From IMG/VR virus record IMGVR_UViG_3300021977_000009, positions 1 to 20,423 of that record: DNA of 20,423 bases; one strand, given 5' to 3'. The DNA comes from a virus. The position numbers and the translations under genes were made by a program. Positions 1-5,177 of the stretch are shown piece after piece (the first letter of the stretch is position 1; each line of letters begins with the position of its first letter). The notes beneath the pieces were generated by a model that saw only the letters and a list, made by a program, of their open reading frames with translations, did not search any database and was not told where the DNA came from.

Positions 1-40
1 TAAATAATTTGTTTTCTTCTTTATAAATTTTACCTGACAT
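1..40 (-). CDS. 5' end of an unidentified gene, cut by the window edge
   Basis: Only about 13 codons are visible, starting M-S-G-K-I-Y-K-E-E-N-K-L-F, and the frame runs off the left edge. An AAAGGA ribosome binding site lies 5 bases before the ATG at 40-38. A second in-frame ATG at 43-41 sits only 2 bases from that site, so the inner ATG is the better start. The gene lies downstream of the topoisomerase genes. A second topoisomerase subunit could follow there in a T4-like phage, but 13 residues are too few to say. Confidence 0.55.
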   Translation of the reverse strand, partial: MSGKIYKEENKLF

Positions 41-43
41 CAT

Positions 44-240
44 TATCCTTTTTTTTATTATATTTAAAAAAAAAAATTAAAATTATTTGATTTTTTATAA
101 TTTTTATTAATAAATTTATTGCTTTTATATTTATTTAAAATTATTATTTTTATTAAAAAATAATAATTTTTAAATATTAAATTTTTAATTTCATTTAAAA
201 TATTTAATTTTTCAGCATAAAATTGATTTATTTTATCACC
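44..240 (-). other. 197-base gap after the topoisomerase gene, with an in-frame open stretch
   Basis: No ATG-started gene was found here. In the frame of the preceding topoisomerase gene, the codons after its TAA stop stay open for 58 triplets, from 240 down to 67, before the next TAA at 64-66. The first 20 or so codons look protein-like (G-D-K-I-N-Q-F-Y-A-E-K-L-N-I-L-N). The rest becomes Lys/Asn/Ile/Phe-rich, as plain AT-rich DNA would read. The stretch could be a decayed C-terminal extension, a small gene with a non-standard start, or chance. Confidence 0.35.
137..170 (-). repeat. Perfect 15-bp A/T inverted repeat
   Basis: Arms 137-151 and 156-170 are perfect reverse complements around the 4-base loop ATTA. 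All pairs are A-T. No U-tract follows in the transcribed direction, so it is not a classical terminator. It may stop or stabilise the topoisomerase mRNA, or be an effect of base composition. Confidence 0.4.
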
Positions 241-1314
241 TTAAATTTTGTTAATATCTAATGAATATTTTTTAATATATTCTTTTCTTTTATCTGATTT
301 TTTATTAGATAACCAATCATCAATTAATTCTTCTTTGTCTATATCTATTTTTTCTAACATTTTATCTAACCCATCTTCTTTAATTACTTTTTGGAGCCAT
401 TCCTTTTTCCAAGAACCATATCCTTTAAAATATTTATTAAAATCTCCATCTGTAATTTTATAAGACCATTTTATAATTTTTCCATTTTGTATTTTTGCCA
501 TAATTGGAGTATTTAATATATAAATTTTATTTGACAATTCAGGTAAAAATCTTTTAAAAAATGCAATTAATAAACCTGCAATATGACTTCCATCAGCATC
601 TTTATCAGAAGTAATAATAATTTTATCTAATTCATTTTCAATATTTTTTATAATTTTGAATAATTCTGATAATTCTTTATTTGAACTTAATTTTTGTGGA
701 GTAACTTCCCAAGCATTTAAAGGAACTCCTTTTAATTCATAATAACAATTTTCTTTTCTTCCTAAAATAGGTTGAATTGACCCATTTGCAGAAGCACCCT
801 CGGTAATAAATAAATATTTATTTGTTTTAATTGCAGGATAAAATTTATCACTTTTAATTTTTTTCTCTTTTTTAGACAATTTTTTAAGTTCAGCATTCTG
901 TTTTGCTTTTTCTTTTAAATTAAAATATTCTGTTATTGATAACATTAATTCTTCATCTTTAAGTAATTGTCTAACAATTTTATCCCAATTAACATCTCCA
1001 AAAAATTTTTCTAAATCTTTTTGAGAATTTGACACTTCAATCTTTTCTTGTGAACTAAATTCTAAACTTGGAAAAAATCTCATTACTAAAAGAATTTTCA
1101 TTTTATTTTTTATATCTGCAGGTTTTATACTAGGGAATTTTTTAATCAATTTTTCCCTTATTTTAGGAATTATTTTATTTGTTATATATGTTATAGGAGT
1201 TCCACCATTCCTTATATATAATCCATTTACTATTAAACATTGAGAAAAATCATCAAATTCATTATGTTTTATTTCAAAATAAAAATTATCCTTTTTAATA
1301 TTTCCGTATTTCAA
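241..1314 (-). CDS. DNA topoisomerase II large subunit, transducer and TOPRIM part (T4 gp39-like, C-terminal portion)
   Basis: This 357-residue protein matches the second part of a T4 gp39/GyrB-type subunit. Residues 1-130 are the transducer domain, with the ATP-contacting Q-x-K loop as Q89-E-K91. The TOPRIM domain shows T-E172-G-A-S-A and the metal-binding triad D237-x-D239-x-D241-G-S-H, followed by a K-G-Y-G motif near 297. The usual E-G-D-S-A is E-G-A-S-A here, an Asp to Ala change. The metal-binding Glu and Asp residues are kept, so activity is plausible. The GHKL ATPase domain is absent and is encoded separately at 1657-2388. Translation starts at TTG (1314-1312) behind a GGAG site. This TTG overlaps the TGA stop of the upstream 99-residue gene, which suggests translational coupling. 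The protein should pair with its ATPase partner to supercoil or untangle phage DNA. Confidence 0.88.
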   Translation of the reverse strand: MKYGNIKKDNFYFEIKHNEFDDFSQCLIVNGLYIRNGGTPITYITNKIIPKIREKLIKKFPSIKPADIKNKMKILLVMRFFPSLEFSSQEKIEVSNSQKDLEKFFGDVNWDKIVRQLLKDEELMLSITEYFNLKEKAKQNAELKKLSKKEKKIKSDKFYPAIKTNKYLFITEGASANGSIQPILGRKENCYYELKGVPLNAWEVTPQKLSSNKELSELFKIIKNIENELDKIIITSDKDADGSHIAGLLIAFFKRFLPELSNKIYILNTPIMAKIQNGKIIKWSYKITDGDFNKYFKGYGSWKKEWLQKVIKEDGLDKMLEKIDIDKEELIDDWLSNKKSDKRKEYIKKYSLDINKI

Positions 1315-1610
1315 TTTAACTCCTTAATAAAAAATTTTGTCAATGAATAAGAAATTTTTTCCATTATATTATTAAAAGGTTTATTAATTTTTTCTGAAAC
1401 TATATATCCAAAAATAATGATTACTAAAAATATATTTATTCCTGGGAATAGAGACATTCCTATAATAACAGGCATATCTTCTTTTAATTTTTTAGAAACA
1501 TAATCAATATCTTTTTTATTATTATCTTCAATAATTTCATTGATTGATAATTTTGTCAATGTATAAAATACAATAATAACTGATAAAATGTAAATAATCA
1601 AAATTGTCAT
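1311..1610 (-). CDS. Small two-helix membrane protein between the topoisomerase halves
   Basis: A 99-residue protein with two clear hydrophobic segments, about residues 2-20 and 48-71 (the second contains F-P-G-I-N-I-F-L-V-I-I-I-F-G). A charged, Asp/Lys-rich linker joins them and the tail is basic and amphipathic. No family is recognised. A strong AAAGGA site precedes the ATG, and an extended -10 element lies just upstream at 1625-1633. Its TGA stop overlaps the TTG start of the topoisomerase C-terminal gene by 4 bases, so the two are probably translated together. It could anchor the topoisomerase to the membrane or be an unrelated insertion; the sequence does not decide. Confidence 0.75.
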   Translation of the reverse strand: MTILIIYILSVIIVFYTLTKLSINEIIEDNNKKDIDYVSKKLKEDMPVIIGMSLFPGINIFLVIIIFGYIVSEKINKPFNNIMEKISYSLTKFFIKELN

Positions 1611-1624
1611 TTTTATTCCTTTTT

Positions 1625-1633
1625 ATTATATCA
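1625..1633 (-). promoter_or_regulatory. Extended -10 promoter element
   Basis: Reading the minus strand, TGATATAAT fits the extended -10 consensus TGNTATAAT and follows a T-rich run. It sits 15 bases before the ATG of the 99-residue membrane protein. No good -35 hexamer is seen. The stretch A4-T5-GATATAAT is nearly repeated at 4485-4493. Confidence 0.55.
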
Positions 1634-1656
1634 AAAATTTTCAAAAAAAATAAATA

Positions 1657-2388
1657 TTAAAATTCAATTTCATTCAATTTTATAGTTTTTCCATTATAAA
1701 CAAATTTTATTTCAGGATAAGTTAAAGCTAACATATAAATTCTTGAAACAATAGCTAATTTTTCATTATCTGTAAATTTATCAACTTCAAATCTTGAAAA
1801 ATCAGGTTCTACATATACTTCAACTCCTGTTTTATTTGTTTTCTTTTCTTTTATAATAATATCACTAGCATTATTTTTACTTTTATATATTATTTCAATT
1901 CCTGAATTTCTGTTTTTTCCTATAAATAATTTACTAAAAAAATTTGTTAAAGCGGCACCCATTCCATTTGCACCGGCAGATTTTCTTTTTTTATCATCAA
2001 AATTACTTCCAGCTTTTAATGTTCCCCAAGCAGATTCACACATCCATTCTTCTTTTTGATTTAATTTATTAAAATGTTTTATATTTGGAATTCCTACTCC
2101 ATTATCTGTAACTTTAAAAGAATAATCATTTAATTCTATTTTTATTTTTGGATTTCCTTCAAAATTATTATCCACAAATGCATCCACTGAATTATCTAAT
2201 ATTTCTTCAAATATTTTTACTAATCCTGGAACGTAATCTAATTCAACTTCTTTAAATTTTCCATCTTCAACTACATATCTTTTTTCTCTAATTATTTTAA
2301 CCGAACCTATATATACATTAGGTCTTCGTAAGGCATGTTCCTTGTCATCAAGAATTTCTATTTTTCTATCTATTTTGTTTGAACTCAT
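1657..2388 (-). CDS. DNA topoisomerase II large subunit, GHKL ATPase part (T4 gp39-like, N-terminal portion)
   Basis: This 243-residue protein is the ATPase domain of a type IIA topoisomerase. The opening L-R-R-P-N-V-Y-I-G-S is typical of the family. The N-box E62-I-L-D-N66-S-V-D-A, the G1 box D95-N-G-V-G and the ATP-lid G139-A-N-G-M-G are all present. The protein stops where the transducer domain should begin; that domain and TOPRIM are encoded downstream at 241-1314. The lysine of the Q-x-K loop that contacts the ATP phosphate is therefore on the other polypeptide, so ATP hydrolysis should need both chains. The start has a strong AAGGAG site 5 bases before the ATG. T4 also splits this subunit (genes 39 and 60), but further downstream in the protein. 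Confidence 0.9.
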   Translation of the reverse strand: MSSNKIDRKIEILDDKEHALRRPNVYIGSVKIIREKRYVVEDGKFKEVELDYVPGLVKIFEEILDNSVDAFVDNNFEGNPKIKIELNDYSFKVTDNGVGIPNIKHFNKLNQKEEWMCESAWGTLKAGSNFDDKKRKSAGANGMGAALTNFFSKLFIGKNRNSGIEIIYKSKNNASDIIIKEKKTNKTGVEVYVEPDFSRFEVDKFTDNEKLAIVSRIYMLALTYPEIKFVYNGKTIKLNEIEF

Positions 2389-2439
2389 ATACTCTCCTTA
2401 TTTATTGTATTTAACTAATAAATAAAAAATATTCAAAAA

Positions 2440-2622
2440 CTACAAGCATTGGAATTCTTCAATTTCTTCTTTTTTATTTTTAAAATAAAAATACAAATGA
2501 TAATTACTATTGTAATATTTAAAGTATCCTTTATCTATTAAATCAAAAAGAAACTTTTTATCCATTGAATTTAAAAAATGATGTAATTTTGTTTTTCTTG
2601 TTATTTTCCATAATAATCTCAT
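2440..2622 (-). pseudogene. Downstream part of a frameshifted small gene (60 residues from its first ATG)
   Basis: A 60-residue basic and aromatic-rich reading frame that ends with TAG and has no ribosome binding site before its ATG at 2622. The same frame stays open upstream to about 2699, overlapping the end of the 27-residue frame at 2678-2761. Removing one T from the T8 run (A8 at 2683-2690 on the plus strand) would join the two into one protein of 106 residues with a strong promoter and ribosome binding site. This is probably the 3' part of one gene, either truly frameshifted, carrying a sequencing indel in the homopolymer, or read by +1 slippage. The product is not recognised. Confidence 0.5.
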
Positions 2623-2677
2623 AAATTTAGAAATTTTTTTAATATTTATTTTAAAAATTATTTTATCAGAAAAATCT

Positions 2678-2761
2678 TTATGAAAAAAAATTTTTTCTTA
2701 ATATATCTAATTTTTCTCTTTCAAGATCTGAATCATGCCAAAATTCTATAAAAATTTTCAT
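2678..2761 (-). CDS. 27-residue frame, probable 5' part of a frameshifted 106-residue gene
   Basis: Begins M-K-I-F-I-E-F-W-H-D-S-D-L-E-R-E-K and ends at TAA just after an A6T8 run. A GGAG site lies 6 bases before the ATG, and a near-perfect promoter (2790-2818) lies just upstream, so this start is well supported. A single-base deletion in the T8 run would carry the frame into the 60-residue frame at 2440-2622. If not broken, it encodes a very small unknown protein. As the first gene after the promoter, it should be expressed early from host RNA polymerase. Confidence 0.6.
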   Translation of the reverse strand: MKIFIEFWHDSDLEREKLDILRKNFFS

Positions 2762-2789
2762 ATTTACTCCTTCAATTTTTTACAATAAA

Positions 2790-2818
2790 ATTATAACAAA
2801 AATTAAAATGAATGTCAA
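2790..2818 (-). promoter_or_regulatory. Near-perfect sigma-70 promoter
   Basis: On the minus strand TTGACA (2818-2813), a 17-base spacer and TATAAT (2795-2790) match both consensus hexamers. A TG one base before the -10 makes it an extended -10 as well. The start of transcription should be near 2783, about 20 bases before the ATG of the 27-residue frame. It probably drives that gene and the topoisomerase ATPase gene, because no terminator is seen between them. Such a strong host-type promoter is typical of early phage genes. Confidence 0.85.
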
Positions 2819-2819
2819 T

Positions 2820-2844
2820 AAAAAAATTAAATTTTTTTTAATTT
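2820..2844 (-). terminator. Possible weak A/T-only terminator
   Basis: On the minus strand AAATTAAA and TTTAATTT (2824-2831 and 2837-2844) form an 8-bp stem with a 5-base A loop, followed by four U residues. It overlaps the stop codon of the 54-residue gene and lies directly before the promoter at 2790-2818. All pairs are A-T, so the stem is weak and could be a composition effect. Confidence 0.3.
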
Positions 2845-2991
2845 ATATTTTTTATTATTGATTTCAAAAAAATGATTTGAAGATAATGTATTAATTTTAT
2901 ATTTTTCTTTCAATAAATTGAAAAAATAAATTGCATCATAAAAATCATCAAATTTTTTTAATATTTTATTATTTTCAAATATTACATACAT
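2827..2991 (-). CDS. Small unknown protein, 54 residues
   Basis: Starts M-Y-V-I-F-E-N-N-K-I-L-K-K-F-D-D-F-Y-D-A and is rich in aromatic and lysine residues. No family is recognised. Its ATG directly follows the TAA stop of the helix-turn-helix gene (TAAATG), and an AAAGGA site lies inside the end of that gene, so the two are likely translationally coupled. Codon use matches the neighbours. It ends just before the promoter at 2790-2818. Confidence 0.6.
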   Translation of the reverse strand: MYVIFENNKILKKFDDFYDAIYFFNLLKEKYKINTLSSNHFFEINNKKYKLKKI

Positions 2992-3195
2992 TTAAATATT
3001 CCTTTGTTCTTGTTTTTTTAAAAATTCAATAATATGTTTTTTTGAATATCTTATAATTTTTCCAAATTTATAATGATTAATTTTTCCTTCCCATCTCCAT
3101 TTTTTCAAAGTATTTAAATGTACATTTAATAATTCTGCAACTTCTTTTTCAGTTAATAAAGAATTAAAATTTAATTTTTCAATTTTATCTATCAT
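2992..3195 (-). CDS. Small helix-turn-helix DNA-binding protein (excisionase/MerR-like)
   Basis: A 67-residue protein whose core, L-L-T-E-K-E-V-A-E-L-L-N-V-H-L-N-T-L-K-K-W with the following basic wing G-K-I-N-H-Y-K-F-G-K-I-I-R-Y, is the winged helix-turn-helix of the excisionase/MerR class. Nearly the whole protein is this domain, so it probably acts as a dimer or with a partner. It starts 10 bases after the late sigma factor gene with an AAAGGA site, which puts it in one transcript with the sigma factor. A role in switching phage transcription is plausible from context. No target site can be assigned. Confidence 0.75.
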   Translation of the reverse strand: MIDKIEKLNFNSLLTEKEVAELLNVHLNTLKKWRWEGKINHYKFGKIIRYSKKHIIEFLKKQEQRNI

Positions 3196-3205
3196 ATTTT
3201 ATCCT

Positions 3206-3892
3206 TTAAAGTAAATCTTCAATATTATTTTTTACAAATCCATCTGCATTTATATTTTGTGAATGTAATGTTAAATAAATATTATCATTATATTTTTCAA
3301 CTATTTTTTTAAGTTGTTCTTCTTCATTTTTAAATTGTTTTATTTTATTTTTTGCACCTGTAAAAGCAAATGTTGTTAAAAATGTAAATCCACCTTTTAA
3401 ATTTTCTTTTGTATCAAATTTATATTTAGGTTTCAAATATATTACATCATCATTTACAGTTACATTTGATTTCAATTTATTAAATAAAATAATTTGATAC
3501 TTATTATCATTAATTTTTTTGCATTCTTTTACAGTATAAGTTCTATTATGAATTTCAAGCATATCATATTTTTTAAAACATTTATTTGTATAAATTATAT
3601 TTGCTTTTTGTTTTGCATCCTCTACTAAATATTTATTTTTATCAATTACTTTATAATTATTTTTTACTCTAAAAGGTTTAAATTTCTTCCAATGAGTTAA
3701 AAATAAATGAACTCCTTCAGATTTCATTTCATCTTTTATTTTTCCATAATAACCTGCAAAGTTAGGTTTCATCAAAACTCTTTTTTGAATTTCTAAAAAT
3801 ATTTTTGCTAATTCATCTGACATTTTATTATTTTCAATATCTCTTAATAATATACTTGTAACATATTCATCATTTAAATATTCATTTTTCAT
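3206..3892 (-). CDS. Late-transcription sigma factor, T4 gp55-like, with an inserted domain
   Basis: A 228-residue protein. Residues 31-75 (F-L-E-I-Q-K-R, K-P-N-F-A-G-Y, D-E-M-K-S-E-G) follow the T4 gp55 pattern of a short sigma-2-like region: R-F-N-F-S-G-Y, Q-E-M-I-A-D-G, then an F-D/F-K-P turn. Residues 168-200 (G-G-F-T-F-L-T-T-F-A-F-T-G-A-K-N-K-I-K-Q) match the gp55 segment A-Y-I-T-Q-A-C-F-N-A-F-V-Q-R-I-K. In gp55 these segments lie close together; here about 90 beta-rich residues (76-167) separate them. The C-terminus N-I-E-D-L-L loosely recalls the sliding-clamp motif of gp55. The protein should direct host RNA polymerase to late promoters. The gene starts at an ATG with an AAAGGA site and follows the second tube-like gene by 23 bases. 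The assignment is from motifs recalled by eye. Confidence 0.62.
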   Translation of the reverse strand: MKNEYLNDEYVTSILLRDIENNKMSDELAKIFLEIQKRVLMKPNFAGYYGKIKDEMKSEGVHLFLTHWKKFKPFRVKNNYKVIDKNKYLVEDAKQKANIIYTNKCFKKYDMLEIHNRTYTVKECKKINDNKYQIILFNKLKSNVTVNDDVIYLKPKYKFDTKENLKGGFTFLTTFAFTGAKNKIKQFKNEEEQLKKIVEKYNDNIYLTLHSQNINADGFVKNNIEDLL

Positions 3893-3915
3893 AAATTATT
3901 CCTTTAATAAAAATT

Positions 3916-4467
3916 TTATACAAATTGTAAGTCCCAATCAACTATAATAAATTCTACATCAAATGCTTGTAATGAATTATTTTCATAATCATTTACCCAT
4001 TTAGGTAAAGTTTTAGGAAATATTGTAAAATTTGAAACTAATTGATCATCACCATTATAATCATATCTGTTTAAAGAAAATGAAATACTATAATTATGTA
4101 AATTTGTTGGTTTTATGCCTACAAATCTTGTAATTCCAGCTAATTTTGCCCATTTATGAAAAAATCTATATATATTTCCTTGTTGATTATCAATAAAAGT
4201 AATTGATCCATTTGTAGGTTTTTTCCAACCTCTTGGATATTCTATATTAAAAAATGAAAAATAATCTATAGAACCTACTTCAATGTTACCTTCTTCAAAA
4301 TCTACTGATTTTACTAAAAATCTTTTTTTCTCACTGTCTGTATATATTAAATAATTTTCTAAAGATTGAACTTGTTCTCCGAATCCTAATATTTCAACGT
4401 AAAATCTTGAAGAAGATGATGGAATAAATCCTTTAGGTTTAAATTTTTTAAATGATACATCAGCCAT
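3916..4467 (-). CDS. Second tail-tube-like protein
   Basis: A 183-residue protein. F-N-I-E-Y-P-R-G-W and K-P-T-N-G-S-I-T-F-I-D in the middle, and F-P-K-T-L-P...S-L-Q-A-F-D-V-E-F-I-I-V-D-W at the end, give the pattern of a tail-tube/baseplate-tube fold (gp19 or gp54 type). It has its own promoter (4485-4514) behind the terminator of the main tube gene. A paralogue next to the tube could cap or initiate the tube, as gp54 does in T4, but a minor tube protein is equally possible. The ATG follows a TGAGGAAAT site. No terminator follows, so the sigma factor gene is probably co-transcribed. Confidence 0.62.
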   Translation of the reverse strand: MADVSFKKFKPKGFIPSSSSRFYVEILGFGEQVQSLENYLIYTDSEKKRFLVKSVDFEEGNIEVGSIDYFSFFNIEYPRGWKKPTNGSITFIDNQQGNIYRFFHKWAKLAGITRFVGIKPTNLHNYSISFSLNRYDYNGDDQLVSNFTIFPKTLPKWVNDYENNSLQAFDVEFIIVDWDLQFV

Positions 4468-4484
4468 TTAATTTCCTCAATTGA

Positions 4485-4514
4485 ATTATATCAAAAAATT
4501 TTAAAAAATGTAAA
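4485..4514 (-). promoter_or_regulatory. Promoter with extended -10, overlapping a terminator U-tract
   Basis: On the minus strand TTTACA (4514-4509), an 18-base spacer and TGATATAAT. The -35 hexamer starts in the U-tract of the tail-tube terminator. It should drive the second tube-like gene, the late sigma factor gene and the helix-turn-helix gene. Confidence 0.65.
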
Positions 4515-4545
4515 AAGAAAAGAAAAAATTACCAAGCATCTTGGC
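4515..4545 (-). terminator. Intrinsic terminator of the tail tube gene
   Basis: On the minus strand GCCAAG, loop AUG, CUUGGU form a 6-bp stem (one G-U pair, 4531-4545), followed by AATTTTTTCTTTTC. The stem lies inside the last codons of the tube gene (Q-D-A-W) and the U-tract overlaps the stop. Confidence 0.75.
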
Positions 4546-5119
4546 CGTTTTTCATTCCTTCTTCATACATTGAATAAATAAATGTAAATTTATATTTAAA
4601 TGCAGCAGCTTCTTGACCTAAAGTTGCTTCAGGTTCAACTTTTGCAATTGCATCATAAAAAATCCATTGTTTTGTTTCTTCACCTTCATTATCTGCTAAT
4701 TTAACTACAATTTTAAATCTAACATCTTGATCTTTTTTCATATAATTGTTATCAGCCGCCATTGTAGCATCATTAACTTTACCAGTTGAACTAATACCTT
4801 TTGCCCAAATTCTTCTAATTTCTCTTGCAAGTTGTCCAACTTTTCCTGTAACATCTTCGTATGCAGAAAATGAAATTTCTCCGTTCTTTTTAGTTCTTCC
4901 ATAATATGTAAATGTAAATCCACCTACATTAACTTCAATTGTTTCATCTTCATTTGCAGGTGGTACACCTTCAATTTCTTCTGTTCTAAATTCAATTGCG
5001 GCATCTTTTAAATGATTTAATTTACCTTTTTCTACTGAAATTTCAATAATCCAGTTATGACTTGATTGAACTACTCCGATATGTTTTCTAAAATCTTGAA
5101 ACTTTCTTGGAAATCCCAT
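4529..5119 (-). CDS. Tail tube protein (T4 gp19-like)
   Basis: A 196-residue protein opening M-G-F-P-R-K-F-Q-D-F-R-K-H. A beta-rich body contains V-N-V-G-G-F-T-F-T-Y-Y-G-R-T and E-I-S-F-S-A-Y-E-D, followed by L-A-R-E-I-R-R-I-W-A-K and the final K-F-T-F-I-Y-S-M-Y-E-E-G-M. This layout, the size and the position directly after the tail sheath fit the tube that the sheath surrounds. GC-richer codons are used than in its neighbours, as also seen in the capsid and sheath genes, which suggests high expression. A TATAAAAA box lies 30 bases before the ATG (5142-5149), and terminators bound the gene on both sides, so it is probably its own transcript. Confidence 0.82.
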   Translation of the reverse strand: MGFPRKFQDFRKHIGVVQSSHNWIIEISVEKGKLNHLKDAAIEFRTEEIEGVPPANEDETIEVNVGGFTFTYYGRTKKNGEISFSAYEDVTGKVGQLAREIRRIWAKGISSTGKVNDATMAADNNYMKKDQDVRFKIVVKLADNEGEETKQWIFYDAIAKVEPEATLGQEAAAFKYKFTFIYSMYEEGMKNGQDAW

Positions 5120-5141
5120 TTTTATCCTTTATTCTTTTTTA

Positions 5142-5149
5142 TTTTTATA
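5142..5149 (-). promoter_or_regulatory. Candidate late promoter box before the tail tube gene
   Basis: TATAAAAA on the minus strand begins 30 bases before the tube ATG, between the sheath terminator and the tube gene. It differs by one base from the T4 late box TATAAATA. The same octamer begins 29 bases before the capsid ATG. Confidence 0.4.
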
Positions 5150-5151
5150 AA

Positions 5152-5177
5152 TAAAAGCAAAACGGTAATTATACCGT
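5152..5177 (-). terminator. Intrinsic terminator of the tail sheath gene
   Basis: ACGGTA, loop TAAT, TACCGT on the minus strand (5162-5177), followed by TTTGCTTTT. The stop codon TAA falls in the loop. The C-G pairs stand out in this AT-rich DNA. Confidence 0.75.

Noticed and set aside
241-1314. T4 gene 60-like translational bypass at the topoisomerase split
   Set aside because: The split is covered by a TTG start with a GGAG site and a complete gene lies between the halves; no matching take-off and landing codons were seen.
3435-3667. Sigma factor insertion as an intein remnant
   Set aside because: It lacks a Cys/Ser start, a His-Asn end and Hint blocks.
5146-5153. Plus-strand TATAAATA matching the T4 late promoter
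   Set aside because: It points into the sheath gene in antisense and no plus-strand gene is supported; it partly overlaps the minus-strand box TATAAAAA.
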